Source: JAVVEW01 sp032251045
Lineage (GTDB): Bacteria > Pseudomonadota > Gammaproteobacteria > Methylococcales > Methylomonadaceae
DNA: 64,000 nucleotides
Assembly (NCBI GenBank): GCA_032251045.1
Contig: JAVVEW010000006.1
Span: forward strand, 1-64,000
Direction: 5' to 3'
Part shown: one piece after another, positions 1-9,328 of the stretch
How the letters are laid out: each line of letters opens with the position of its first letter
Numbering within the stretch: position 1 is the first letter of the stretch
Position numbers and translations under genes: made by a program
Notes under the pieces: generated by a model
The model's database searches: none
What the model saw: only the letters and a program-made list of their open reading frames with translations
Told to the model about the DNA's origin: nothing

Positions 1-1049
1 CCGCCCGGCGGCAGCCGGAAGCTGAGATCGTTAAACAGCAATTTATCACCGAAACTTTTGCCGACGTTTTGCGCCTCGATCACCACATCACCCAGGCGTG
101 GACCGGGTGGAATATAAATCTCCTGGGTTTCGCTACGTTGCTGAAATTCCTGGGAGGATAACTCCTCGAACCGGGCCAGACGCGCCTTGCTTTTGGCATG
201 TCGGCCTTTGGCATTGCTGCGCACCCATTCCAGTTCCGCTTTCATGGCTTTGGCGCGGGATGCTTCCTGACGCTCTTCCTGTTCCAGACGTTTTTCTTTC
301 TGCTCCAGCCAGGATGAATAATTGCCTTCCCACGGAATGCCCTGACCGCGGTCCAATTCCAGAATCCAGCCGGCGACATTGTCCAGGAAATAACGATCAT
401 GCGTAACCGCAACCACAGTACCGGTATATTCTTTGAGAAAGCGCTCCAGCCAAGCCACCGATTCGGCGTCCAGGTGGTTGGTCGGCTCATCCAGCAACAG
501 CATATCCGGGTTAGACAGCAATAACCGGCACAATGCCACCCGCCGACGCTCGCCGCCGGACAGCTTGGTGACATCGGCATCCCAATCCGGCAGGCGCAAG
601 GCATCGGCGGCAATATCCAGTCGCCGCTCCAGATTATGGCCGTCGCAGGCGTTAATGATGTCTTCCAATCGGGCCTGTTCGGCGGCCAGTTGGTCGAAAT
701 CCGCGTCCGGGTCGGCGTAGTCAGCGTAAACCTGATCGAGCTGAGCTAAAGCGTCTTTAATGTCGGCCACAGCTTCCTCGACATTGCCGCGCACGTCCTT
801 ATCAGGATCGAGCTGAGGCTCCTGTGGCAGATAGCCGACGTTAATACCTTTTTGCGGGATGGCTTCGCCTTCGATTTCCTGATCGATACCAGCCATGATG
901 CGCAGCAGCGTTGACTTGCCCGAACCATTCAGGCCCAGCACGCCGATTTTGGCGCCGGGAAAAAACGATAAGGAAATATCTTTAAGAATGTGTTTTTTCG
1001 GCGGGACGATTTTGCCCACCCGGTTCATTGAGTAAATGTATTGAGCCAT
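1..1049 (-). CDS. ettA: ABC-F ATPase EttA (energy-dependent translational throttle), 3' end outside window
   Basis: This is the N-terminal 349 residues of a soluble ABC-F ATPase that binds the ribosomal E site and gates early elongation according to ATP/ADP level. The ATG is at 1049 and the frame is open to the window edge. The first ABC domain shows Walker A GLNGSGKST (about 39-47), signature LSGGE (163-167) and Walker B/D-loop DEPTNHLD (187-194). The charged arm/linker with EGNYSSWLEQK follows. The second domain begins just before the edge and ends in LPPG. EttA family proteins are about 555 aa, so roughly 200 residues lie outside. There are no transmembrane segments, which fits ABC-F rather than a transporter. 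The start matches the family pattern MAQYIYSMNRVGK. Identity is confident. Confidence 0.95.
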   Translation of the reverse strand, partial: MAQYIYSMNRVGKIVPPKKHILKDISLSFFPGAKIGVLGLNGSGKSTLLRIMAGIDQEIEGEAIPQKGINVGYLPQEPQLDPDKDVRGNVEEAVADIKDALAQLDQVYADYADPDADFDQLAAEQARLEDIINACDGHNLERRLDIAADALRLPDWDADVTKLSGGERRRVALCRLLLSNPDMLLLDEPTNHLDAESVAWLERFLKEYTGTVVAVTHDRYFLDNVAGWILELDRGQGIPWEGNYSSWLEQKEKRLEQEERQEASRAKAMKAELEWVRSNAKGRHAKSKARLARFEELSSQEFQQRSETQEIYIPPGPRLGDVVIEAQNVGKSFGDKLLFNDLSFRLPPG

Positions 1050-1213
1050 GATTGCCAGGAATGTGAGAAAGCACCGGTCGATGCGCGTCTATATCAGGTG
1101 GGGCAACTTTACCATATCCGTAAACATGGCGGCAAAGGCATGATTGGGATTAACGATGGGCTTGTATTTGGCAGAGGCGGCCATTATGGCAACAGACCGC
1201 GTCTGGCATTGTC

Positions 1214-1729
1214 TTAACCTGCGCCCAGATATTCGACCTTCACTTTGCCCAAGCCTTTAATACCTAGCGCCCGGGCGGCTGCGGTAGACAGATCGATGAT
1301 GCGACCTTTGACGAATGGGCCACGGTCATTGACAACCACTTCGATGGAGCGCCGGGTGCTCAGACGCGTGACTCTGACTCGGCTGTTCAATGGCCATGTT
1401 TTATGCGCGGCGGTCAGGGCGGCAGGATTGAACGGTTCACCGCTGGCCGTTTTACGACCGGCAAAACGCTTGCCATAGTACGAAGCGATACCCGTTTGCA
1501 CGGCGCCAATATCCGGCTGTTCCGGGTGATACCAACGCCCACGAATGCGGTACGGCTTCCCTGCTATCAGAGGCTTGGGCGTGTGCTGCTCATCCGATGA
1601 CCGGGTATCTTCGACATCGGGTTCAATACCGGTCTTATTGTTGTAGGAACAATGTGTCAAAGACAACAATAAAAGCGAACTGACGGCCAGCAACCGGACA
1701 TAGTTCGGTATCTTAATTAGGATATTCAT
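1214..1729 (-). CDS. RlpA-like septal/peptidoglycan-associated lipoprotein
   Basis: The product is a 171-residue outer-membrane lipoprotein of the RlpA family (double-psi beta-barrel). In Pseudomonas, members of this family are lytic transglycosylases acting on denuded septal glycan strands. I chose the ATG at 1729 because it places a signal peptide and lipobox LTHC (Cys27) at the N-terminus; a longer frame to 1810 runs through an inverted repeat and is unlikely. The barrel spans about residues 80-170, with the family signatures GIASYYG, GRKTASGEPF, AAHKTWP and VNDRGPF. It lacks a C-terminal SPOR domain, so it is a short form. Catalytic activity cannot be assumed. Confidence 0.85.
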   Translation of the reverse strand: MNILIKIPNYVRLLAVSSLLLLSLTHCSYNNKTGIEPDVEDTRSSDEQHTPKPLIAGKPYRIRGRWYHPEQPDIGAVQTGIASYYGKRFAGRKTASGEPFNPAALTAAHKTWPLNSRVRVTRLSTRRSIEVVVNDRGPFVKGRIIDLSTAAARALGIKGLGKVKVEYLGAG

Positions 1730-2124
1730 GCAAACGAACTTGGTTTTTCCAGCGTAATCATGACAATACCTTGCATAGACCGCGACCTGATCGGCAGGCG
1801 GTCTATGCAAGGTATGGCTAAGCCTTTCAATTCTAACCTGTATTACCCAGACTGTCCAAGGTAAACACGAATGATTTGCACTTAAACAAGAACGTCGGAT
1901 GACAGCAGCTTGTTACGGTTGGCACCAACTTAAGCCTCTACAGGCAAGGCTTTGAACATCATCTTCATGATGAATAGCCACCAACACCGGTAGCAAATCT
2001 CAACTTAGCATGTAAAAAGCACAGTGAAAATGCTCAAACTGAGAAGAGCTGCAACCGGCCGGCATTGGCGCCGCTTCCTGCTGTTGGCTTACAATAGCAA
2101 GTTTTGAGCCGTTAGGGACTTAAC
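1730..2124. other. Intergenic region between divergent rlpA-like gene and proA
   Basis: No coding frame worth calling is present. It holds the 18-bp inverted repeat described separately, plus a small hairpin-like stretch near 1960-1975. A purine-rich AGGGA just before 2125 is the likely proA ribosome-binding site. Promoters for both divergent genes must lie here, but I see no convincing -35/-10 pair. Confidence 0.5.
1766..1815. repeat. 18-bp perfect inverted repeat with 14-nt spacer
   Basis: Positions 1766-1783 and 1798-1815 are exact reverse complements (18 of 18), separated by 14 nt. It lies 37 bp upstream of the chosen rlpA-like start. No T-run follows on either strand, so it is not a standard intrinsic terminator. 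It could be a regulator-binding site, a cruciform-forming repeat or the remnant of a small mobile repeat. Confidence 0.75.
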
Positions 2125-3381
2125 ATGGACATTCAAGCCTATATCACCGAATTAGGGCAGGCCGCTCGCCTGGCGTCAGCCATCATCGGCAGAGCCGAAA
2201 CCGCCGTCAAGAATCAAGCCTTGCTGGCGATTGCCGAAGCCTTGGCGGCAGATCGGCCACAACTGCTGGCGGAAAATGACAAGGATCTTCAAGCAGGCCG
2301 GGACAAAGGGCTGGATGCGGCGTTGCTGGATCGACTGAAGCTGGGTGATAAAGGCATTGACGGTATGATCGAGGGCCTCAAGCAGGTTGCGGCGTTGCCG
2401 GATCCGGTGGGCGCCATCAGTGATCTGGATTATCGGCCCAGCGGTATTCAGGTCGGTCAAATGCGCGTGCCTTTAGGCGTGATCGGCATTATTTACGAAT
2501 CCCGGCCCAATGTCACCGTCGATGCTGCGGCGTTGTGCCTGAAAGCCGGTAATGCCTGTGTTTTACGCGGCGGTTCGGAAGCTGTGCATTCCAATCAGGC
2601 CATCGCCCGCTGTATCGAGCGCGGCTTGACCGAAGCGGGCTTGCCGGCGTCGGTGGTACAAGTGGTGGCGACCACCGACCGCGCCGCGGTCGGAGCGATG
2701 ATTACCGCAAAATCGTTTATCGATGTCATCGTGCCGCGTGGCGGCAAGGGCCTGATCGAGCGCATCAGCCAAGAGGCGACCATTCCGGTGATTAAACACC
2801 TGGATGGCAATTGCCATCTGTTTGTCGATCGCGATGCCGACCTGGACATGGCCTTGGCCATTGCGGTCAATGCCAAAACCCAGCGCTATGGCGTGTGCAA
2901 CGCCATGGAAAGCCTGTTGGTCGATGAGGCGGTGGCGGCGGCCTGGCTGCCTAAGCTTGCGGCAAAACTTGAAGCACTGGGCGTGGAACTGCGCGGCTGT
3001 TTGAAAACCTGTTCGCTGTTGCCGCATTGTCGGCGCGCCGATGATAACGACTGGGCGATGGAGTATTTAGGGCCGGTGTTGTCGATCAAGGTGGTCGAGG
3101 GTCTGAATCAGGCGATTGCTCATATCAACCGCTACGGTTCCGGTCATACCGACGTCATTGTTACCCGTGACTACGGCAAGGCCCGACGTTTTTTACGCGA
3201 AGTCGATTCCAGTTCGGTGATGGTCAATGCCTCGACCCGATTTGCCGATGGCTTTGAATATGGCTTGGGCGCGGAAATCGGCATCAGCACCGACAAACTG
3301 CATGCCCGCGGTCCGGTAGGCTTGGTCGGCTTGACCACGTTGAAATACATCGTGCTCGGTAGCGGTCAGATTCGCGGATGA
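2125..3381 (+). CDS. proA: Glutamate-5-semialdehyde dehydrogenase (gamma-glutamyl phosphate reductase)
   Basis: This cytosolic enzyme carries out the second step of proline biosynthesis: NADPH-dependent reduction of gamma-glutamyl phosphate to glutamate-5-semialdehyde. It has 418 residues, the usual ProA length. The aldehyde-dehydrogenase-superfamily nucleophile is visible in YGVCNAMES (Cys258). Other family blocks are GVIGIIYESRPNV (about 118-130), LRGGSEA and FIDVIVPRGGKGL, and the C-terminal GPVGLVGLTTLKY. The ATG at 2125 has AGGGA upstream. The last 4 bp overlap nadD, so the two are translationally coupled. proB is not in this window. Confidence 0.97.
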   Translation: MDIQAYITELGQAARLASAIIGRAETAVKNQALLAIAEALAADRPQLLAENDKDLQAGRDKGLDAALLDRLKLGDKGIDGMIEGLKQVAALPDPVGAISDLDYRPSGIQVGQMRVPLGVIGIIYESRPNVTVDAAALCLKAGNACVLRGGSEAVHSNQAIARCIERGLTEAGLPASVVQVVATTDRAAVGAMITAKSFIDVIVPRGGKGLIERISQEATIPVIKHLDGNCHLFVDRDADLDMALAIAVNAKTQRYGVCNAMESLLVDEAVAAAWLPKLAAKLEALGVELRGCLKTCSLLPHCRRADDNDWAMEYLGPVLSIKVVEGLNQAIAHINRYGSGHTDVIVTRDYGKARRFLREVDSSSVMVNASTRFADGFEYGLGAEIGISTDKLHARGPVGLVGLTTLKYIVLGSGQIRG

Positions 3382-4022
3382 TCGGCGTTTATGGCGGCAC
3401 CTTTGATCCAGTGCATTTCGGGCATTTGCGTACCGCGCTGGAAGTGTTTCAGGATTTTTGTCTGGAGGAATTAAAACTGATTCCTTGCCGGCTGCCGGCG
3501 CACCGCGACCAACCCGGTGCGTCAGCGGAACATCGCTGCGCCATGTTGACGCTGGCGATTACCGATTGCTCGGGGCTTGCCGTGGACCGGCGCGAGCTGG
3601 AGCGCGATGGCCCCTCATACATGGTCGATACCCTGGCGTCGATTCGCGCTGAAATCGGCGACCAGCCATTGGCTTTGTTTATCGGCGGCGATGCGTTTTT
3701 AAGCCTGACCTATTGGCACCGGTGGCGTGCGTTATTCGATTACGCCCATATTATCGTGATGACCCGACCGGGCTACAGCGAGCCGGAACTGAATCATTTT
3801 TTTTACTCACGTCGATGTACCGATGTCCAGCGCTTAACCACTCAGCCATCTGGCCAGCTTTGTTTTCATCCGGTCACCGCACTGGATATTTCTGCCTCGA
3901 AAATCCGCGAAGCGATTGCCAAAGGCCAAAATCCTAAGTTCCTGACAGCGGATAAAGTCCTGGCCTATATCGACGAACAGGCACTGTACCGCTATGCACA
4001 GGCCGGCCAGAATCCAGCTTGA
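3378..4022 (+). CDS. nadD: Nicotinate-nucleotide adenylyltransferase
   Basis: NadD transfers AMP from ATP to nicotinate mononucleotide, giving deamido-NAD, the penultimate step of NAD synthesis. The 214-residue protein begins with the nucleotidylyltransferase signature GGTFDPVHFGHL. Near the C-terminus it has the second signature ISASKIREAIAKG (canonical form ISSTxIR). Length and domain are standard. The start codon overlaps the proA stop by 4 bp (ATGA), an arrangement common in gammaproteobacteria, where rsfS usually follows. Here rsfS is absent and a secreted unknown comes next. Confidence 0.96.
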   Translation: MIGVYGGTFDPVHFGHLRTALEVFQDFCLEELKLIPCRLPAHRDQPGASAEHRCAMLTLAITDCSGLAVDRRELERDGPSYMVDTLASIRAEIGDQPLALFIGGDAFLSLTYWHRWRALFDYAHIIVMTRPGYSEPELNHFFYSRRCTDVQRLTTQPSGQLCFHPVTALDISASKIREAIAKGQNPKFLTADKVLAYIDEQALYRYAQAGQNPA

Positions 4023-4079
4023 GCGTTTTGCTGAATCCAACAGCACAAATGTGTCATTTTTCAGACCCTAAAGGTACTC

Positions 4080-4691
4080 ATGAACACAACGTTACTAGCC
4101 GGCATCTTGGCACTGGCTACCGCCTCCGGAACAGCTCACGCCCAGAATGACGAAGCAGCGCTGATTGATGTCGATCAGCTACGCTCTCTCCTCCCCGCAC
4201 AGGCTGGCGGCCCCGTAAGCTTCACCGACGGCCTGCTGACGGTGCCGCGCATCGACACACCCGAACAGGCTGGGCTGTTTCAGGACGCCCGACTGCAATT
4301 CGACCCACAAACCGGCCAGTGGCGCTTGCTGTCGTTCAAAACTCGGCCCCAGAAAAGCTTTCGGGTTTTTTCGCCGGAAAATGTCGAACTGATCGTAACC
4401 GAAACCCGGCCGATACAGGTGTTTCTGCGTGTACGCGACGACCTGTCCAATGGCTGCCAGCGCCTGGGACAGATCAATCAGCGCCTGATCGACAACCGGT
4501 TTGAAGTCGTCATCAGCTATTCCAGCATCACACAAGCCAATCCCGAGGTCATCGCCTGCACACAAGCGCTGGTACCGTTTGAGACCGTGATTGCGCTACC
4601 CGTGTTCGGACTGCCTGCCGGCAGCTATGACTACAGCGTCAACGGTCAACCGATCGGCCGCTTTACGCTGAATGAGGACAACGGACTTTAA
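4080..4691 (+). CDS. Secreted protein of unknown function
   Basis: I do not recognise this 203-residue protein. The N-terminus has a signal peptide with a plausible cleavage after AHA (about residue 21). The mature part is rich in beta-prone segments and has two cysteines (about residues 150 and 180) that could form a periplasmic disulfide. The C-terminus reads GSYDYSVNGQPIGRFTL, a pattern typical of small beta-sandwich exported domains. The ATG at 4080 is preceded by AAAGG. It lies 57 bp after nadD in the same direction and convergent with lspA. No catalytic motif is evident. Confidence 0.7.
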   Translation: MNTTLLAGILALATASGTAHAQNDEAALIDVDQLRSLLPAQAGGPVSFTDGLLTVPRIDTPEQAGLFQDARLQFDPQTGQWRLLSFKTRPQKSFRVFSPENVELIVTETRPIQVFLRVRDDLSNGCQRLGQINQRLIDNRFEVVISYSSITQANPEVIACTQALVPFETVIALPVFGLPAGSYDYSVNGQPIGRFTLNEDNGL

Positions 4692-4761
4692 GTACAAAAT
4701 ATCACGCCAGCTGCTTTCATCACCACACTGCAGGAGGGTAAGCTAGCAAAAACTGGCGCCG

Positions 4762-5256
4762 TTATTTCCTGAAGCTGTCCACAAACATCAAAAACACGCC
4801 GACACTGATCGCGCTATCGGCGATATTGAATGCCGGCCAATGCCATGTTCGGTAATAGACATCCAAAAAATCAATCACATAACCATAGCACAGGCGATCT
4901 ATCAAATTACCTACTGCCCCACCTAAAACCAACGCTATCGACCAACGCAACAAGCGCTGCTGCACCGGTAAGCGTGCCAAATATATAACCAGTCCAATGC
5001 TGACCCCTATAGCCAAACCGGAGAACAGCCATTTCTGCCAACCGCCGGCCTCGCTGAGTAAACTGAACGCGGCGCCGGTATTGCGCAGATAGGTCAGGTT
5101 AAAAAACGGCATCACTGGAATGGATTGATACAAATCGAAATTATGCACCACCCATTGCTTGCTGAGTTGGTCAAAAACCAACACCATCAACGCAATCATC
5201 AAGCCGCCTTTGGCTTGATGCCAGGCGCAGTCTAAACCCGTTACAAACTTAGGCAT
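4762..5256 (-). CDS. lspA: Lipoprotein signal peptidase (signal peptidase II)
   Basis: This inner-membrane aspartyl protease removes signal peptides from diacylglyceryl-modified prolipoproteins. I chose the ATG at 5256 (164 residues), which overlaps the end of ileS by 8 bp; the frame extends further upstream only inside ileS. Four transmembrane segments are visible. The family motifs are present: DQLSKQWV near the N-terminus, LRNTGAAFSLL, GGAVGNLIDR with its catalytic Asp, and VIDFLDVYY followed by FNIADSAIS with the second catalytic Asp. The ileS-lspA pair is conserved across gammaproteobacteria. The Lgt enzyme that makes its substrate is at about 14.4-15.2 kb. Confidence 0.95.
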   Translation of the reverse strand: MPKFVTGLDCAWHQAKGGLMIALMVLVFDQLSKQWVVHNFDLYQSIPVMPFFNLTYLRNTGAAFSLLSEAGGWQKWLFSGLAIGVSIGLVIYLARLPVQQRLLRWSIALVLGGAVGNLIDRLCYGYVIDFLDVYYRTWHWPAFNIADSAISVGVFLMFVDSFRK

Positions 5257-8074
5257 AAAGACGCACTTCACCCGAACCTGCAACATTATCCACGCAACGT
5301 CCGCATAATTCCGGATGCTCGGCATGGCTACCCACATCCGAGCGCTGATGCCAACAACGCACGCATTTTGGCTGACTAGAGGGCGTAACATCAACCCACA
5401 AGCCACGCATCTCAGACTCTACCGCCTGGTCGGTACGGTCGGCGGCAGCATGAATGCTGACTTTAGAGACTAACAATACAAAATGCAGTTCCGAGGCAAT
5501 TTTCTGCATGATCGACAAATGCGGCTCGTGCGCATACAGTGCAATTTCCGCCGTCAAAGAGCCACCTATTTCATTACGTGACCGCGCCGTCTCCAGCTGC
5601 TTACTGACGGCACCGCGGATAGCCATGATTTGCGCCCAGAAAGCCGCATTCAAGGCACTATCCTCGGGCAAAGGCTGAAGCTTCTCATACCACTCGGTAA
5701 CAAAGACGGATGTCTCACGCTCCCCTGGCAAATATCGCCAAACTTCCTCGGCCGTGAAGCTTAATATAGGCGCAAGCCAACGCACCAAGGCCTCAACAAC
5801 GTGGTAAATGGCTGTTTGCGCGGAACGGCGCGGCAAGCTATCCGCTTTTGTGGTGTATTGCCTATCCTTGATAATATCCAGATAAAAACCACCCAAATCC
5901 ACCACGCAGAATTGATGAATTTTCTGATAAACCAAATGAAATTGATAAGTTTCATATGCGCTGCGGATGTCTTGCTGCAAACGATAAGCGCGGTCAACAA
6001 CCCAAGCATCCAATGCCAGTAAGCGGTCAGCATCAACCACATCACTGCCAGGATTAAACCCATCCAGATTGGAAAGTAAAAAGCGTGCGGTATTACGCAA
6101 GCGTCGATAAACATCGGCAGTGCGGTCCAGAATCTCCTGCGAAACATGCATTTCCGCTCGATAATCGGTTCCGGCGACCCATAACCGCAGTACATCTGCC
6201 CCTAATGAGTTTACAATCGCTTGAGGGGCAACCACATTACCGCTGGATTTTGACATCTTCTTGCCTTGCGCATCCACGGTAAAACCATGTGTCAATACGG
6301 TTTTATAAGGTGCGCGCCCGTGCATGGCCACTGAAGACAGCAATGATGACTGAAACCAGCCGCGATGTTGGTCGGAACCTTCAAGATATAAATCTGCCGG
6401 CTCATGCAACACGTCGCGCACCGCTAAAACACAAGCATGAGTAACCCCGGAATCAAACCAGACATCCAGCACATCGCCTACTTTTTCATAGCGTTCGGCA
6501 TCGACTCCAAGCAACTCTGTGGCGTCCAGATCAAACCAGGCCTCAATGCCCTGCTGCTCAATGCGTAAGGCAACCTGTTCAATCAATTGCTGTGTATCAG
6601 GATGAAGCTCGCCCGTGTCCTTGTCTACAAATAAAGTAATCGGTACACCCCATTTTCGCTGCCTTGAAATACACCAATCTGGCCGCCCGGTAACCATGCT
6701 TTCAATACGTTGCTGCCCCCAGTCCGGAATCCAGCTTACCTGATCAATTTCCGCCAAGGCCGAATCTCGCAAGCCGTTTTTATCCATGGCAATAAACCAT
6801 TGTGGCGTAGCGCGAAAAATAACCGGCGTTTTATGGCGCCAACAATGTGGGTAGCTATGCGTAAATACTTCGCTGCGCAGCAAAGCGCCACGCTGAGCCA
6901 ATTCTGTTAAAACCGCTTGATTGGCATTAAACACATGCTGTCCGGCAAAAAGCTCCGTGGATTCAATAAAAACACCTTGATCATTGACGGGATTATCCAC
7001 GGGTAAATCATACTTGAGCCCTACAACATAATCCTCCAAGCCATGCCCTGGCGCGGTGTGTACCGCGCCCGTTCCCGCATCCAGAGTGACATGCTCACCT
7101 AATATAATCGGTACATTACGATTATAAAAAGGATGTTTAAGCCACTGCCCTTCCAGATCTATTCCCTGGCAATAGGCAAGCACATGATAATCCTGGTACT
7201 GATAGCGATCCATCACGTCTTTGAGCAACTGCTCTGCGACGATCAAACGCTCTTCTACCTCATTATTCCGACATTGCACCATGACATATTCCAGCTCAGG
7301 GTTCAGAGCCACCGCCTGGTTGGCGGGCAGTGTCCAGGGTGTGGTTGTCCAGATCACGACGGATAATGGCCCCGAGCCGGTATGTTCCGGCACATGATGA
7401 AAACTGGCAACCAGTGCAGCCTCATCTAACGCCTGAAATCTGACATCGATTGCCGTGGATTGTTTATCCTGATATTCCACTTCCGCTTCCGCCAGCGCCG
7501 AACGGCAATCGGTACACCAATGCACCGGTTTGTAACCCTTGGAGATATGATTTTTCGCGACGATTTGGCCTAATGCTCGAACAATATCCGCCTCATATTG
7601 ATAGTCCATCGTTAAGTAAGGCTGGTCCCATTCGCCTAGCACTCCAAGTCGAATAAAATCCTGCTTTTGCAATTCCACCTGTTTTTTCGCATAGTCACGA
7701 CATTGCTGACGGAATAGCTTGGCATCGATACTAGCGCTTTTCTTACCGTGCTTTTTTTCAACCATTAACTCGATTGGCAAACCATGACAATCCCAACCTG
7801 GAACGTATGGCGCATCAAAACCGCTGAGTCCTTTTTCCTTGATTATGATGTCCTTAAGAATTTTATTGACAGCATGGCCGATATGAATGTTGCCATTCGC
7901 ATAAGGCGGGCCATCATGCAAAATAAATTTAGGGCGTCCCGCCTGATAGTCCCTTATTTTTTGATTGAGCGCATTATTTTGCCAAGTTTTAAGTTGTTCT
8001 GGCTCTTTATTCGGTAAATTTCCTCGCATCGGAAACTTTGTATTTGGCAAATTTAATGTTTTCTTATAATCCAT
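5249..8074 (-). CDS. ileS: Isoleucyl-tRNA synthetase
   Basis: Class Ia aminoacyl-tRNA synthetase that charges tRNA-Ile and edits misactivated valine. The ATG at 8074 gives 941 residues beginning MDYKKTLNLP, the family N-terminus; a GTG three codons upstream (8083) is the only longer alternative. The HIGH-type motif is ANGNIHIGHAVNK and the KMSKS loop is GKKMSKSSGNV. The CP1 editing domain (WTTTPWTLPANQA) lies between them. The C-terminal zinc-binding region CVRCWH ... CGRCVDNV is present, so this is the bacterial zinc-containing form. It is followed directly by lspA. Confidence 0.97.
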   Translation of the reverse strand: MDYKKTLNLPNTKFPMRGNLPNKEPEQLKTWQNNALNQKIRDYQAGRPKFILHDGPPYANGNIHIGHAVNKILKDIIIKEKGLSGFDAPYVPGWDCHGLPIELMVEKKHGKKSASIDAKLFRQQCRDYAKKQVELQKQDFIRLGVLGEWDQPYLTMDYQYEADIVRALGQIVAKNHISKGYKPVHWCTDCRSALAEAEVEYQDKQSTAIDVRFQALDEAALVASFHHVPEHTGSGPLSVVIWTTTPWTLPANQAVALNPELEYVMVQCRNNEVEERLIVAEQLLKDVMDRYQYQDYHVLAYCQGIDLEGQWLKHPFYNRNVPIILGEHVTLDAGTGAVHTAPGHGLEDYVVGLKYDLPVDNPVNDQGVFIESTELFAGQHVFNANQAVLTELAQRGALLRSEVFTHSYPHCWRHKTPVIFRATPQWFIAMDKNGLRDSALAEIDQVSWIPDWGQQRIESMVTGRPDWCISRQRKWGVPITLFVDKDTGELHPDTQQLIEQVALRIEQQGIEAWFDLDATELLGVDAERYEKVGDVLDVWFDSGVTHACVLAVRDVLHEPADLYLEGSDQHRGWFQSSLLSSVAMHGRAPYKTVLTHGFTVDAQGKKMSKSSGNVVAPQAIVNSLGADVLRLWVAGTDYRAEMHVSQEILDRTADVYRRLRNTARFLLSNLDGFNPGSDVVDADRLLALDAWVVDRAYRLQQDIRSAYETYQFHLVYQKIHQFCVVDLGGFYLDIIKDRQYTTKADSLPRRSAQTAIYHVVEALVRWLAPILSFTAEEVWRYLPGERETSVFVTEWYEKLQPLPEDSALNAAFWAQIMAIRGAVSKQLETARSRNEIGGSLTAEIALYAHEPHLSIMQKIASELHFVLLVSKVSIHAAADRTDQAVESEMRGLWVDVTPSSQPKCVRCWHQRSDVGSHAEHPELCGRCVDNVAGSGEVRLYA

Positions 8075-8392
8075 AACAATCACTGACGGTTAAAATCGAA
8101 AAGGTCCATTCTCCGGCATGCATCGCCAAGCAATAGCCTTGGTTGTGGCAGCCAATAAACAATAGTTATCTCTTTCTATAACACACAATATTCGAGCCAA
8201 GATGACTGAATCTTGCCTGTAAGCGCTAAGACCTAAGCACAGCATTTTCTCTGGGCAGCGTTTACTTGCTTAGTTATTGAATCATCGTTGTCATAGCTGA
8301 ACCTGCCTTATCGAACAAGCAGCCATGCTGAATTTGAAATCATAAAAAGCGGGGTAAGCGAAGATTACATCCATGCGGCGCATACTATGGCC
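8075..8392. other. Intergenic region ileS-ribF, no gene seen
   Basis: About 320 bp separate ribF (upstream, same strand) from ileS. I see no convincing ORF, RNA gene, terminator with a T-run or strong promoter. In many relatives ribF and ileS are adjacent or overlapping, so ileS probably has its own promoter here. Confidence 0.4.
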
Positions 8393-9328
8393 CTATACAC
8401 CAGCGACCGCAAGGGCGGCACCCAGCCTTGCAACATCATCACGAATCTGTGCGCGTAATAAGTCTAAATCAGCAAACTTGATTTCATCACGCAGTTTATC
8501 AATGATACTGATTTGCAGATATTTTCCATAAAGATCACTGCTATAACCTGGAATATGTACTTCTAATATTTTTTTGCCCGCAGCTGACATAATGGTTGGC
8601 TTAGTACCTACATTAGCAATGGCAGGATACACGGCGCCATCGACATTGACTTGCACCGCATATACGCCATGCAAAGGCACATGTTTGCCAAAGTATTCAA
8701 TATTTGCGGTTGGAAAACCTAATTCACGACCTAGTTGACGCCCTTTAACCACTCTGCCTGAAATCGTGTAAGACCTTGAAAGCAATTTCCTGACCAAATC
8801 ATACCGCTCTGCCAGCAAAGCTTCTCTTACCCAGCTGCTACTGATGCGCTGGCCACCATAGGTCTCAGCGGGAAGGTTATCAATGGTAAAACTATACGTC
8901 TTTTGGTGACGCAACAAATAAGCTAAATTTCCTTCTCTATCTTTACCAAAATGAAAATCATCACCCAGCACTAAATGCTTGGCCCGCAAAAATTGCAGCA
9001 AAACCATTTTGATGAATTGCTCGGCACTAATTGATGCTAACGTTTCATTAAAGCGCAATACTACAACAGCATCAATGTCAGTTGCTTGCAGTACCGACAG
9101 AAACTCCTTCAAACGCATTAACCTGAACCGGCTTTCTCTAGCAAAGAATTGCCAAGGCTTTGGCTCAAAAGTCAATAAAACCGACGTCAAGCCTTGCTCT
9201 TTGGCAATGGATACAACTTTATCGATCAAAGCAACGTGGCCACTATGTAAACCATCGAAATTGCCAACGGTCACAACACTACCATGCTTGAATAATGGAT
9301 TAGCTGTCAATCCTCTTATTAACTTCAT
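8393..9328 (-). CDS. ribF: Bifunctional riboflavin kinase / FAD synthetase
   Basis: RibF phosphorylates riboflavin to FMN and adenylylates FMN to FAD. The 311-residue length is standard. The N-terminal FAD-synthetase nucleotidyltransferase domain shows VTVGNFDGLHSGHVALI (about 19-35) and ISSSWVREALL. The C-terminal flavokinase domain shows GRELGFPTANIE and YPAIANVGTKPT. The ATG at 9328 has no strong Shine-Dalgarno. The usual gammaproteobacterial neighbour ileS is downstream on the same strand after a 300-bp gap. Confidence 0.96.
   Translation of the reverse strand: MKLIRGLTANPLFKHGSVVTVGNFDGLHSGHVALIDKVVSIAKEQGLTSVLLTFEPKPWQFFARESRFRLMRLKEFLSVLQATDIDAVVVLRFNETLASISAEQFIKMVLLQFLRAKHLVLGDDFHFGKDREGNLAYLLRHQKTYSFTIDNLPAETYGGQRISSSWVREALLAERYDLVRKLLSRSYTISGRVVKGRQLGRELGFPTANIEYFGKHVPLHGVYAVQVNVDGAVYPAIANVGTKPTIMSAAGKKILEVHIPGYSSDLYGKYLQISIIDKLRDEIKFADLDLLRAQIRDDVARLGAALAVAGV

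Noticed and set aside
2563..3027. 154-codon frame antisense to proA
   Set aside because: Shadow frame generated by GC-biased proA codons; no independent support.
5761..6195. 144-codon frame antisense-frame within ileS
   Set aside because: It is a shadow of ileS on the same strand in another frame, without start signals.
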